64,000 nt of DNA from Benincasa hispida (Eukaryota; Streptophyta; Magnoliopsida; Cucurbitales; Cucurbitaceae), in contig NC_052354.1 of NCBI RefSeq assembly GCF_009727055.1, positions 40,084,513 to 40,148,512 of the forward strand, written 5' to 3'. Below the pieces are notes generated by a model. The model was given only the letters and a program-made list of their open reading frames with translations. It was not told where the DNA came from and searched no databases. The position numbers were made by a program, and so were the translations under genes. This document shows, piece after piece, positions 33,761-45,200 of this stretch (position 1 is the stretch's first letter; every line of letters starts with the position of its first letter).

Positions 33761-34099
33761 CTAATACAAAAAAGATGACCTTGGAGCATCTAATCCAGAA
33801 TATTGATAATTCTGATAGAAACAACAATATTGCTCCCAATGCATCTTATATTGAAAATGTTGAAGATAGTTACTTAAATGAAAATGATATGACTCATACG
33901 ACCAATATATAGACCCTAGTGATGGATACATCTCATTAATGGATGATCTTCCTCCATTAGATGGATATGACATAACATAATAGGACATGACTCTATGCTT
34001 ATATAACATAATATAATAAGGACATAAAAAATATAATATAACATAATATGGATATAAAAGGCATAACATAGTGAAAAATTGACGTGTGAAACTATACAA
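33761..34099 (-). pseudogene. Tyr/Ser-rich open frame, possibly the tail of a transposase
   Basis: The minus-strand frame of 112 codons is rich in Tyr, Ser, His and Gln (Tyr-Pro-Ser-Asn-Gly-Gly, Met-Tyr-Pro-Ser-Leu-Gly-Ser, His-Trp-Glu-Gln-Tyr). The start region (33970-34060) is a TATAACATAATA repeat that gives artificial Tyr codons. The last 70 codons look more protein-like and end in a normal stop. Tails of hAT-type transposases can be like this, but I cannot show it. It could also be chance. Confidence 0.25.
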
Positions 34100-34689
34100 T
34101 TAGTATAATCAAGACATGACCACAAAATTGGGAAAAAAAAACTTCTATTGAGCTAGGATAGCATATCTAGTTGTTAAAAAAAATCAAAATTTCATCAAAA
34201 TGGGGGAAAAATCCAAATTCCCTTCCTATAGAAAGTTCGATCGAAATTTTAAGACTTCGACCAATATTTTCCATTATAGTTATATGTTCAGTTAAACATA
34301 CAATATTTATAATTGAACACTTAATTGAACATGTATTGAGGATCCATCAATGTAAAAGAATCACAATAACATTAAAAATATTCAACTCCACAATATTCAT
34401 AAAAATCCTAGCATTAACTTAAATCCATAAATGAGTTCATCAGCACTCTATAACAAATAAGTCTAGTCTCTCATCGTTGTCAAAATCATATTCTCATATA
34501 CATTAACAACCATACAGAGAAAAGAAAGTTAAAAGACAAAGGAAAGACTATTGTCGAAGTGATTTTCCATTGTTGAAGAACATTTGCCAAACCTTGATTC
34601 ACAACTCGGGATCAACTAACGACCTCCAAACAATTTTCCTCACTCTCTCAACTCTTTTCTACACTAAAACTCACTACGAGCTCAAACTT

Positions 34690-35090
34690 TTAATGGTTTG
34701 GACGTTTGCAAAACCGTAAGATTAATAGAAAATGTTTTCCAAAATTGCAGATTTTTTTCAAAAATAGTGAATGACGTCGCAGTGCCATTTTACAATGGTG
34801 CGATGCTAGGGCGATGCAGACACCCTTGGATGGTTCTCGTCACGGTGCCACTCCATAGCGTCACAATGCCATCCCAAACCCTGCTCTTGGGTTTGGGTGC
34901 CGCATGTATCAATGTGGAGCGTCGAAGCTTTTTTTTTTTGTGCACACTTGTTTGCCTTCTTTTCTTCGCTATCCCTTCTTAACTTTATTACGCAAAATTG
35001 ATCCATTTTCACTTTGTTGATCTCAAAATCTCGTTCTCTTACTCGAATCCTAAAATTCACTAGCAAACGACATTAAATCTAACAATATAA
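34690..35090. repeat. Diverged copy of the repeat at 32331-32580
   Basis: Less AT-rich section (34770-34910) with words like GGTGCGATGCTAGGGCGATG, followed by the CACTAGCAAACGACATTAAATCT end shared with 32535-32565. The same GCGATGCTG-type words occur in the leaders of E (minus, 22893-23130) and G (50390-50440), so this may be leader sequence of a related retrotransposon. Confidence 0.4.
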
Positions 35091-35589
35091 AGTAAAAGTG
35101 ACTCCAAATAAAAGGCAAATAAATAACTTTTTACTTACCTATTAACAAAAGGCAACTACAATGACACATGAATAATCTAATTTTAGTGAATGATAACTTA
35201 GACTCCCCTAAATATGAGATTGACATTCTCTCATCTTTTCCTGCTAGCTTTCATACAAGTAGCAAGATCTTTAGAACAGGAAAAGACTTCATAATCTTTA
35301 ATTTATAAGATACATAGATTACTCTCCTCTTATTACAAATTGATTTTGACTTAAAACTTGATAAAACCAAAAGAAAAGGAAAAAGTATTGTTTGCTTGGC
35401 TTTTAAACTTGTAATATTTTCTTTCGTTTGGTTTCTTAAAATTTTTTTAAAAAGGAAAAAAAAGAAAAAAAGAAAAAAAAAACCTCTGAAAAGATGTTGG
35501 GTTATTTAACTTATTATGAAGGGTCATTTATGAGGCCCATATGGCCTATTAGGTTTTTATGCTTAAAACCTTCAGCATCCGGTTAATCG

Positions 35590-36020
35590 ATGTTGAGGCA
35601 AACCGAGAAGAGTCTGGCGGCAGAGAAGATAATTAGGGAAAAACACAGAAAACAGTTCATTCCGTACAGAAGTGTTTTCAGCCTTTTGGTCTTTCGATTT
35701 TCGATTGAACTGAAATTTTGACAACGTGTTCTTTGGTCTTTAATACTACATACAGTCAGATTATAATGGATAATTATTTACCAGTGAGATCTTTCTAATT
35801 TATCGTTCTTTGTTGTAGCCATTTGTTACTGAGAGATTTATTAATCTTGAGATATCTATTGTGTATGTCTTTAGTTGTGACTAAGGAGAACTTGTTGAAT
35901 AGAGATTTTTTTAGTCTCCATTTTAAGGAAATAATTGATCATAAATGTGGCATTCAGGTGTTAACAGATAATGGCAAAGGCATTGGAGGAGAGAATTTTC
36001 AAAGACATGAAATCTAGCAA
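35590..36020 (+). pseudogene. Candidate gene fragment (unassigned)
   Basis: A 43-codon frame (35590-35721) begins with a plausible first exon rich in Lys, Arg, Glu and Gln (Ala-Ala-Glu-Lys-Ile-Ile-Arg-Glu-Lys-His-Arg-Lys). About 100 bp on, TTCTTTGTTGTAG looks like a splice acceptor before a Phe-Val-Thr-Glu-Arg-Phe stretch (about 35820). Another open frame runs 35823-36017. No continuous long reading was found and I do not recognise the protein. It could be a captured or decayed host exon, or chance in an otherwise empty region. Confidence 0.2.
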
Positions 36021-36789
36021 AGGTAGCTGTGTGGCTTGTGTGTGAGATGAATATTCACCACTTCTTTTCCTTTGGCCAGAGCATCACAAATGTACCCTAC
36101 TTGACGACCTATCTCTTGGTTAACACACAAAAAGTTTTGTGATGTATTTTCTATGTTGTTTTGGGTCTATATATATCATGTTATTTAACTTGACGCGAGA
36201 GTTTTGAACTTCTAACCTTGTTATCCAAAATATATACATTAAATAGTTAATCTATGCTGAAGTAATTTGTAGTGTATATATGATTTTGCATTAACAATTT
36301 GCTAGTGTTTTTGTATGTAATCTATGTTACACTAGCTTCTACAGATCAGACATGTGGCCCAGGCACGTTCTTATGGTGCCACATGTCAATCCCACTGTTT
36401 GCCTTTTTTTTTAATATTTTTTTTAATTTTTTATTGTTTTCTCTTTTTTCTACTGTTTTTCGTTTATTTTTTTTTATTTTTTCCTTTTAATTTAATTTTC
36501 TTTTCTTCGACAATCATTTTTATTTTATAATTTAATTATTTTTATTCTCTTTTTCCACCTACAAAATAACATTTAAATTTCAATATTATTTTAACATTTG
36601 AATTCATTTAAATTTAAAAATTAAAAACGACGAGTTGCAAATTACTTTTTTTTTTTTTTTTCAAAATTTGATTTGATTTTTAAAGACATTTGTAGAAAGT
36701 GAATAACAACACGTATAACTTATGAATAGAAATAATGTTTTTATGCTTAATTTTTTTTAAAAAAAAAACTATTATCAAATGAGAATTTA

Positions 36790-37075
36790 AGCCACATTTG
36801 GTAACCATTTCATTTTTTGTTTTTTGCTTTTGAAAATTAAGTCTATTTCCTCCTTATTTTTTTACAATGTTTTGTATCTTTCTTAAATACAATAGTTAAA
36901 TTCTTAACCAAATTTCAAAAACAAAAACAAGATTTTAAAAGCTACTTTTCTATTTTCAAAATGGCTTTATTTTTTAAACCATTGGTAAAAAGTAGGAAAC
37001 AAAAGAAGAAATTTAGAGGTAAAAGTAATGTTTATAGACTTAATTTTCAAAAACCAAATTGTTACCAAACGGAAA
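36790..37075. mobile_element. MITE-like inverted-repeat element
   Basis: The left end reads TTTGGTAACCATTT...TTTTGAAAATTAAGTCTA and the right end is its reverse complement (TAGACTTAATTTTCAAAAACC...GTTACCAAA, 37034-37069), giving terminal inverted repeats of about 45 bp around a 200-bp AT-rich core. From memory this 'TTTGGTAACCATTT' repeat is common in cucurbit genomes. TTTAA and CTTAA words flank it, but the target duplication is unclear. Confidence 0.75.
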
Positions 37076-37076
37076 C

Positions 37077-38722
37077 TTAATTTTTTCTTTTATTCAAGTA
37101 CAAAAATTGTTTTGATTACGAAATCAAATATACGTAGGTATAATGTGTAAGGACAAACTAATACCATTTGTACCCTTTAATTTGGCACACGAGTACAACT
37201 TTTCTTTCCTTTTCATTATTTCTTCTTCTTTCCAAAAAATGTATTCAAGTGCAACTTATCTTCATATTTCTTTTTCTTTTTGAAAATATATTATTCATAT
37301 CCATATAGTGTGATTAAAAGTAGATTTTATATATGATATTTACCATCATATAAGATTGCTTCATATGCAATTGATTCACAAAATCAAATCATTTTGTTAA
37401 CTTTTTTCTTTGTGAGCTCATTATGTTTTAATTCTTATATTGATTTCACTTTGTAATTATACTTTGTCAATAATGCCTAGGCAGTGTACGATATTTATAT
37501 AAAATTCTAACTTCCAAAACTTAGAAGTTACTGAAAAAAAATATATATCAAAAGAATTACTAATCTAGGCCACTTTTTCCCCCAATTTTGATTAAAAGAA
37601 TATTTTGATCTCTTAACTTTCATCGGATTATAAATTTAGTTTTTTTTTTTTTTTTTTTTTTTTGTAAACTTCAAAGGGGTTTGACTTTACCTTGTTTGAT
37701 AGAATGCATTTTGATTGTTGTTCATTCACGAGTTTTTCCTTTGTGCACTGATCCATTTTTATGTAATGTTTGTCATATTTTGAAGGTATTTTATGCTTTA
37801 TGTCATTTTTTAGTTGCTTTCCATTCTTAACATTATTGATGTGTTATCATTGTTATCATTATCTATATTGATGTATTGGATTGAACTCTAAAAAAAATTG
37901 CAAGAATACAATAAAATGGAAAAGTCGCAAAGCACGTGATTGATATATAAATTTTTTTGTAGAGTTAGTGACAAAATTAAACTTGGTTACCATGTACTTT
38001 ATTTTTTGCTTGTTTGGAGATTGTACCTGGTTCCAATTCCTTCTCTAAAATTTTAAGCAATTTTCTTTTAAGTTGAGTTTAGTATCTATAAACACCTAAT
38101 TTGAGTAACGTTAACATTCTTTGTCTTTTCATCTCCTTTGATTTGAGTAATCTTTTTTTTTTTTTTTTTTTGCAGGGCGTTAAGATGGTGGTAAACAAAT
38201 GAGTCTAAATGTTGAAATAATGAAATAAGGGATTATTTTTTACTTTATAACTTACTTCGATCTAAAATTTGTAAAGTTGATGCTTCTTAGCTTAAATACT
38301 TTGTTGCAATTGTAAGTACTGGTGTGGTTGTCGGTGTAAAATTAGAATGCTCTTTCTTTGTTAGTTTTTTAAAGTTACAATCTATCAATGCATCTTAGTG
38401 TTACTCTATCTCTATAAGAGCAAAATGGTATTAGTCGTAATGTCTTCATAACGTTTAGAACAATACTAATTATTGTTGGTTGTTTGTTTCTTAAATTGAA
38501 GCTAAAAATAAAGAATAATCCAAGTCATGAAAATCTATTACTTCATGATCATGTTAAGCATAGTGATTGTTATTCCATTAGTTTGATAATAGATTCATTG
38601 AAAATTTTTTAGTTAAATACTTTTGATAATAGATTCATTAAAACTTTTTTTAGTTAAATTAGTTTATAGTTCTTATGAGCTATTTATTGATAGTTTGGAA
38701 CCAAGATAAAAAGTTAAATTAA
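37077..38722. other. AT-rich noncoding DNA with two poly-T tracts
   Basis: T24 at 37640-37663 and T21 at 38153-38173, the second followed by GCAGGG, a splice-acceptor-like arrangement without recognisable exon after it. 37838-38005 is a diverged copy of 44441-44622. No gene seen. Confidence 0.6.
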
Positions 38723-38727
38723 GGTTT

Positions 38728-38931
38728 TAATGGAAAAGAGAAGAAGAGAATGCACAAGTTTAACGTGGAAAACCCTAGAACAGGGAGAAAAAATCACGAT
38801 AAGAAGTGCTTTTTTATTATTTTCTGATACACAGATTACAAGAAAACTGTTCAAATAAATAGACAAGTAGGAAGACCTAGATGCATAATAAATTACAAAA
38901 ACGCTCCTAGGGTAAATATTTATTTTCAACA
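38728..38931 (-). repeat. B: 3' LTR (204 bp)
   Basis: Minus strand TGTTGAAAATAAATATTTAC to CTTTTCCATTA. The inner end is set by the polypurine tract, the outer end by the GGTTT target duplication and by identity with the other LTR, which shares CCATTA but not the bases beyond. Confidence 0.9.
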
Positions 38932-38950
38932 CTCCCCCTCAAGTTGGGGT
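38932..38950 (-). other. B: polypurine tract
   Basis: Minus strand CCCCAACTTGAGGGGGAG, directly before the 3' LTR, as in element A. Confidence 0.85.
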
Positions 38951-39130
38951 ATAGATATCAATAAGACTCAACTTGCTAACACAATAATCAAAATTGTGTC
39001 TAATCAACCCTTTTGTAAGGACATCTGCGACTTGCTGATTTGAAGGAATATAAGGGATGGATATGCTTCCATTGTCCAGTCTCTCCTTGATGAAATGTCT
39101 ATCAATCTCCACATGTTTTGTCCTGTCGTG

Positions 39131-39391
39131 CTAAACAGGATTATTTGCAATACTTATTGTTGCTTTATTGTCACAAAAAAGCTTCATCGGGAATTCACTA
39201 TCTTGATGGAGATTCGTCAAAACTTTCTTCAACCAGATCTCTTCACATATCTCTAGGCTCATGGCCCTGTATTCAGCTTCAGTGCTACTTCTGGCTACAA
39301 CCCCTTGTTTTTTACTCCTCCAAGTAACCAGATTCCCCCACACAAAGGTGCAACACCCAGACATTGACTTTCTGTCAACAACATAACCTAC
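39131..39391 (-). pseudogene. B: RNase H
   Basis: The minus strand shows Gly-Cys-Cys-Thr-Phe-Val-Trp, Thr-Glu-Ala-Glu-Tyr-Arg-Ala and Phe-Cys-Asp-Asn-Lys-Ala-Thr, with catalytic positions kept. A TAG at about 39390-39393 replaces Trp in Tyr-Thr-Asp-Ser-Asp-Trp and separates it from the RT frame. The pol tail (38950-39130) is readable with one more stop near 39132. Confidence 0.85.
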
Positions 39392-40173
39392 CTAGTCAGA
39401 ATCGGTGTAAGCTTCAATAAAGCGTTTATCAAACTTCCTGAACATCAAGCCCTTACCAGAAGTTGTCTTCAGATATCTTAAAATGTGCTCAACACCCATC
39501 ATATGTTCCTCGTAGGGAGCTTGCATGAATTGACTGACAACACTCACCGCGTAAGATATATTAGGTCTAGTATGAGATAAGTAAATTAATTTCCTAACTA
39601 GTCGTTGATATCTCTCTTTTTTTACGGAAACTCTGTTATCCATATTACTAAGCTTTGTATTATATTCCACAGAGGTGTCAACAGGCTTACACCTGATCAT
39701 ACTTGTCTCTTTAAGTAAGTCGAGAGTGTACTTCTGTTGAGAGACTGAAATACCCTCTTTTGATCGAGCAACTTCCATCTGGAGAAAGTACCCCAGCTTT
39801 CCAAGGTTTTTAATCTCGAAATCCTCGGCCATTTTCTTTTTTAGTCTCACAATCTCAATAGCATCATCACCAGATAAAACTATGTCATTAACATAAACAA
39901 TAAGGACTGCAATCCTCCCTGAGATCGACTTCTTTGTAAAGAACATGTGGACTGAGTGCCCTTGATTATACCCTTGGGATTTTACAAAAGTAGTGAATTT
40001 GTCAAATCAAGCCCTCGGGGACTGTTTTAATCCATACAGCGACTTTTTTAGTCTGTAGAACCGATGCTTAAATTGACTCTCGAATCCCGGGGGAGGACTC
40101 ATGTACATCTAGTTGATGAAGAGGCCAATCTTTATTCTTTGCTATTGATAACAACACCTGGACAGTATTAAGC
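39392..40173 (-). pseudogene. B: reverse transcriptase, distal half, YVDD altered to YVND
   Basis: A 184-codon minus-strand frame (39392-39946) has Leu-Ile-Val-Tyr-Val-Asn-Asp-Ile-Val-Leu: the first Asp of the catalytic Tyr-Val-Asp-Asp box is Asn. Then Leu-Gly-Lys-Leu-Gly-Tyr-Phe-Leu and Tyr-Leu-Ser-His-Thr-Arg-Pro-Asn follow. Upstream, 39947-40173 gives Tyr-Gly-Leu-Lys-Gln-Ser-Pro-Arg and Lys-Asp-Trp-Pro-Leu-His-Gln, then breaks at the solo LTR. Not functional. Confidence 0.88.
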
Positions 40174-42279
40174 TGAAGGAAATTAGACATGAGGATTTCC
40201 ATGAGCAGCGAAAGGATCATTCAAAATTCCATTCGAATTTGAACATAAACAATTACAATACAAAAACGGAAACTAACAGGTCATGCAAAACAAGAAATTG
40301 CAGCATGCTAATAAGAGAGTCAAGAGATAGAGTATCCGTAGCTTTGAAGAACCATTCTTCAAACTCCCTCGATCAATCTCCATGTGTCTAAGAACAGTAA
40401 TGCTCGAACACAACGACTGGTACAACAGCACGATCAACAGTAAACACCACACAAACAACACGAACAACCAAAAGCTCCTTGAACACAATGATCACGAACC
40501 CAACGAACGGCCTCTAGAACCTCAAAATTAATCGAGTTGAGTTAGGACACCACCACAATGGTTACCTTGGTATTCTCAATGTGAGAATCCAGAAGTTGTG
40601 GGCTCGGTATGAACTTGGTTAGAGGAAGAGACTAGAGGACAACAATCATGTAGACGATTGAGCAAGTGGGAGATAGGAAGTTGTCTATCGTATAGACGAT
40701 ATGTTCAATCGTGTAGTAAATGGTAGCCTATGTATAGACAACACCACGCGATTGTTTAGCTACGATCAGCTGATGAACTTTTGTATAATCAAAACGTGCA
40801 CGATCGTTTAGCCTATCTACTAGTTATCGCTTAGTGAAACACTTTCACATGATAGCATTCTCCGTGAGTTTCTTTCCAAATAAAGTACCTCTTAATTTTA
40901 GGAAAACATTTTTCCTTTTATCTCACAGTTACCATAAAACTACAAATAACCTCCCACTCAATTGGTTATTAGAGAAAAAGAGATAATTATCAAATAATTA
41001 ATATTATTATAAATAAATATGATAACCAACTTACCATATTATATTTATAACCTATAATTTTAATATTTCATCTCATGAAACATATAAACCATAGTTCTTT
41101 TTTATTTTATGGTTCTTAATGTAAATCATATTTACATTAATCGTCCACTTTATGTATCTCATACATCACACCAATTATATCATATATAATTGAATTTTCT
41201 CTTGTTAATTTGAACACTTCAAACTAACACCAAGAACTGATTCTCAACTTAAATCCATTGAGCTACCAAGGGGACCTTATGAACCTGTAGCTTGAAGCTC
41301 CAACGGTACGTGAATAACTGACTAAACTCTTTAGTCACGGGATCCACCATCCGTTAACTGTCGGGCACTCTATTAAAGACTGAAAGTTGCACTCTCCTCA
41401 CTACAGATATATTTTGTGTCCATATCAACCAATCAATAGTGCGATAACCCTTCACAGATCGCTCGTAAGTATAACAAGGCCAATTTATCGTTATGCCCTT
41501 GTAGTTACATCTTACTCCTTAAGTACCACTAATCTCTCTAATGAACATAAGTTATAGTCCTACTATGACTAAGTCCTCTCTTCCAAAGAAAAGATGTGGT
41601 CACTATGTTCAAGACCCAGAATCAGACCTTAAGGGAACAATCTATCTACTTACCCCTCTTCGAGGAAGGAGTAAATTCCCTCTTGTGTAACTAAGTTCCC
41701 AGCTCCCCAATCAGACAAATCCTCAAAAAGGTAGGCTTGTTGAGTTAGAAATGTAGCCACTCTCACCCATACTAATCAAAGAACCACCCACAAAGGCAAG
41801 AGTTCCCAAAACACTCAGGACTAAGATCATGTCACCTACGGTCGTTTAGGTGAAATGCAAGTCTCAAGTATCAACGGCGATATATAAAGAGACTAGTCAT
41901 CTCATGGTCTGGTCTTATACAAACTCTTTGTATATGACACCGCCGCTCACATGTCTCCACATGAATGGTCAGGATCAAACCATCTGTAGTAGTTCACAAC
42001 ACTTGTAAACCTTTACAAAGCGGGTCTCATCCGTAGTGTCACTAGGATAAGGTATCCCTCCTATATCCTTATACTACAGACCTTTTTAGGTTAACACTTA
42101 AGGCATGATCCACTTGTATATCTCATATACATGCTTAAGTTTACATACAATAACTATGGATCTTTGTTTATTGGATATGAGTAAATGAAAAATAAAATAA
42201 CTCTTATTTTATTCATAACAATGTGTACAAAGTTTGCAAACTACAAGACTCTGGGAGAATTAGGACACCAATCCCAACA
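40174..42279 (-). mobile_element. Solo LTR N3 (2106 bp) inside RT of B
   Basis: Minus strand starts TGTTGGGATTGGTGTCCTAA and ends CCTTCA. RT coding continues across it: Val-Ala-Lys-Leu on the right joins Leu-Asn-Thr on the left once the repeated pentamer is removed. The pentamers are TAAGC (40169-40173) and TCAAC (42280-42284), read as one target duplication with two changes. It carries an ACGATCG motif cluster (40670-40845). Same family as N1 and J. Confidence 0.88.
40670..40845. repeat. ACGATCG motif cluster in solo LTR N3
   Basis: Words GTCTATCGTATAGACGAT, CACGCGATTGTTTAG, CACGATCGTTTAGCC and TATCGCTTAG within 180 bp. The equivalent parts of N1 (9110-9295) and J (56750-56950) hold similar clusters. 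Confidence 0.65.
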
Positions 42280-42284
42280 TCAAC

Positions 42285-42837
42285 TTGGCTACGGAAGAGA
42301 AGGTTTCTGAGTAGTCTATCCCAAAGGTCTAAGTAAAGCCTTTGGTAACCAGTCTAGCTTTATACCTGTCGATCGCCCCATTAGACTTGTATTTTACAGT
42401 AAACACCCATTTGCATCCAACCATCTTGTGTCCTTTTGGGAGAATAACCTGATCTCACGTCTCGTTCTTCTTAAGAGTTCTTAGTTCTTCCACCACTGCA
42501 GCTTTCCATTCAGGAATCTCCATTACTTTATGTATGCTACTTGGTATCATTACTGTGTCTAGGCTGGTAGTGAGAGCCTTGAATTCGGGTGACAGGTTAC
42601 TATAAGACATATAATTGTGCATAGGATACTCTGTACAAGACCTAGTGCCTTTCTCAGGGCAATGGGAAGATCGAGAGAAACATCAAGATTCTTCATTTCG
42701 TCTGACTTTTCATCGCATTCGGTCGTCTGCTCCATTGGTTTTGTCTTCTGAGGGATCTTCTACACATTCATCCTCTCTAGTGCCACTTTCACTATCTGGA
42801 GTTTCCTCAACATTATTATTTTCAATTGTTTCTTCAT
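42285..42837 (-). pseudogene. B: RT N-terminal part and acidic linker
   Basis: Minus-strand reading gives an acidic linker (Glu-Glu-Thr-Pro-Asp-Ser-Glu-Ser), Gly-Thr-Arg-Ser-Cys-Thr-Glu-Tyr-Pro-Met-His, Gly-Cys-Lys-Trp-Val-Phe-Thr and [11 protein letters not shown]. It matches A 2340-2840 closely and contains stops. The plus-strand frame 42615-42923 is its mirror. Confidence 0.8.
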
Positions 42838-43065
42838 CGCTCGTGTTGTTCGATCAGAGTGCGCAACGGAGCGTGGAGACGTATCTGCCTATGTGCATAG
42901 AGTTTGTCTTTCTATGCATTTGAATTTATTCATGTTGTAATTTCTCTGTATAATTGTATAACCGTTTGTTTTGAAGTCGACTGTAAATGTATTGTTGATT
43001 CATGATTGTAATTTGGAATAGTCTTGTTCCGCTGCTCATGGAAATCTCATTTCCGATTTTCTTCA
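42838..43065 (+). repeat. Fragment of a long LTR (U5 end) inside B
   Basis: Plus strand GTGTTGTTCGATC ... GGAATAGTCTTGTTCCGCTG, ending TTTTCTTCA. It is the last about 230 bp of the 2.1-kb LTR (compare minus strand of 8629-8890 and plus 57110-57340). It joins B gag directly to B pre-RT, so protease and integrase are gone. I infer an LTR insertion followed by a deletion. Confidence 0.75.
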
Positions 43066-43905
43066 GTGGGTAAGGTAGGGAAAGAATTTGCCAGATTCTC
43101 AGAATACATCGATATGTTGGCGAAGAGATCTGGTTGGACTAGTTGTGAGTTTGTACCAAAAACAGCTCTGAGAGTTGTAATCTGCAACTGGAGATGGGCA
43201 AACTGACGTTGGATCTCATTTGGGCAAACACTGACAGGTCCTATATTGCCCTGATTTCCTGGAACCTGCTGCTGTCCAAGAGACTGAGACGAAGACTCTC
43301 CAAGTTTAAAGCCCCTCGATGCCATCGGGATAAAACTGTGAGCCACGCTGCTATTGCTTGGCGTGGCTAAAGAACCTTGCTGATCAAAGGAGGCACCATG
43401 GCTCGACTAAAGAGGGCTGCCATTTGGGTTGAGGAGGACAGCCACTGGGTCGGCGTAGTTGGTGGAGTCTACAAGTCGGCTAAAGAAGTCGGTTAGGGCA
43501 GTGCAAAAGGAAGCCAGTCTGCTGGCTAATGGCTGGCAGCTGGAGCGACTACTACTAGGCGAAGTCGAATGAATGCGACTGGCGAGAATGGGTAGACGAA
43601 TTGACGCTGATCGACGAAAGAGCCGCGACTGGATGGCCTTCGATTTGGTGAGCGGCGCGGGTGGAATTGGTGTTGATCTGAAGCGTCGAGCCTACGATTT
43701 AGTGAGTGGCGGGGGGTCTGAAGCGTTGGGCTGGTTTTAGCTAGGCAGTTCCACTGGTGGCAGTCGGCTGAAGAAGATGAGGTAGTGCAGTTTGAAGGTA
43801 TCGTTCAATGGTTGCCTATATTATGGCTACAATATCGACGTTCAGAGCTGGTGGAGACTGTGGTTGATTTTCATCAATGACGGCTAGGGTTTCGTCACCA
43901 TGCTC
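43047..43905 (-). pseudogene. B: gag N-terminal region and altered primer site
   Basis: Minus strand just inside the 5' LTR reads GAAATTAGAGCATGG, a decayed TGGTATCAGAGC primer site, then a gag start (Gly-Asp-Glu-Thr-Leu-Ala-Val-Ile-Asp-Glu-Asn-Gln-Pro). Frame breaks follow. A 99-codon frame (43047-43346) with Gln-rich sequence is probably the gag interior. Its last codons run into the LTR fragment. No zinc knuckle is left. Confidence 0.65.
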
Positions 43906-43913
43906 TAATTTCA

Positions 43914-44116
43914 TAATGGAAAAGAGAATAAGAGAATGCATAAGTTTAACGTAGAAAATCCTAAAACATGGAGAAAAAACCACGATAGGAACTGATTTTT
44001 TATTATTTTCTTATACACGAATTACAAGAAAGCTGCTCAAATAAATAGACAAGTAGAAAGCCCTAGTGCATAATAAATTACAAAAACGCCCCTAAGATAT
44101 ATATTTATTTTCAACA
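43914..44116 (-). repeat. B: 5' LTR (203 bp)
   Basis: The minus strand starts TGTTGAAAATAAATATATAT. It differs from the 3' LTR at about 22 positions, and is one base shorter. The outer end abuts the GGTTT target duplication at 44117-44121. Confidence 0.9.
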
Positions 44117-44680
44117 GGTTTAAAGATTTTTTGTGTTGTGAATTACTATAAATTCCTTTTGAAGACGTTAAGGATATTTTGTGTTGTAAACTACTATAGA
44201 TTAAAAATGTTTTAAGTCAAACTCTAAAATGAGTATTGTGTTATTTTACTAGGCCTGCACAAGTGAACCATCAAAGAAGATTATTATTTTCTATAACTAA
44301 AACATTTACTTTATTTGATTCTGGATATTTATACTTGTGACTATAGGTTGTGACATCAATATTGATGCCATAATATTAATGTTTTGGCAATATCGATAAG
44401 TTGGAAAAATTGCTGGCATTTAAAAGGCAAAACATTCTTATATTGTTATCATTATCAATATTGATGTGCAGAGTTGAACCATAAAATAGTAATTTCTTGT
44501 TTTCTTACCATGTTTTGCAAGAATCCGTTACAGCAGTGAAGCCATGGAGCAATTGATATGTTTATAAGATTTTTTGTAAGATTAGTGGCGAAACTTCGTT
44601 GCAACGTACTTATTGTACTTAATTAACTTGCTTCATGTAAAACATTTACCTATTATTATTAGTCGGTCTTTTTGTAAAAA

Positions 44681-44718
<38 letters not shown>

Positions 44719-45200
44719 TATATATATATACTTATATTGTCTGTATTGTTGTTGTGTTTAAATAAGGATTAGTTGATTATGGAAATCATATGTGTAATGA
44801 CAAGGTTGAAAGAAATAATAACTATAAAAAAAAATGTATTTTATTGATAATACAATAGTGTCATAATATGAAATCGTGTGACAATAAAAATGTGTCATGA
44901 TAGAACATTTGTTGAAATAAATCATTTGTCATGGTTTAGATATTCTTAACAACAAAAAAATGTCATGGTCCAAATATTCTTGACAAGAAAGATTCACTAT
45001 ATATTTTTATGATATTTTATAATTCTCATAACGCTATAGTAATAACTTATTTGAGTCAATTGATGATAATGATAACATGTCATGGTAAAGTTGACAATTT
45101 CAATTTATCATTGTCACTAATTGTTCATTATTGACAATTATTTATGTCATTAGAAGACCAATTATGATTTTTTTAAAAAAAAAAACTATCATTAATGTTC
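44117..45200. other. Noncoding flank of B with ATT/TA microsatellite
   Basis: Diverged copy of 37838-38005 at 44441-44622. An (ATT)n run continuing as (TA)n lies at 44680-44730. Short TGTCATGGT words recur at 44890-45090. No gene. Confidence 0.6.

Larger units (their letters stand above)
38728..44116 (-). mobile_element. Element B: short-LTR copia, complete ends, internally deleted
   Basis: LTRs at 38728-38931 and 43914-44116 with the 5-bp target duplication GGTTT on both sides (38723-38727 and 44117-44121). On the minus strand: 5' LTR, altered primer site, gag, then a fragment of a long LTR in place of protease and integrase, pre-RT and RT, a 2.1-kb solo LTR within RT, RT and RNase H, polypurine tract, 3' LTR. 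The two LTRs differ at about 22 of 204 positions by eye count (about 89% identity), so this is an old insertion. Same group as element A. Confidence 0.92.

Noticed and set aside
36299..36490. 63-codon Phe-rich frame as a membrane peptide
   Set aside because: Produced by T-rich low-complexity DNA.
37640..38173. Poly-T tracts as SINE or LINE tails (reverse strand)
   Set aside because: No tRNA-like promoter boxes, no RT sequence and no target duplication could be found beside them.
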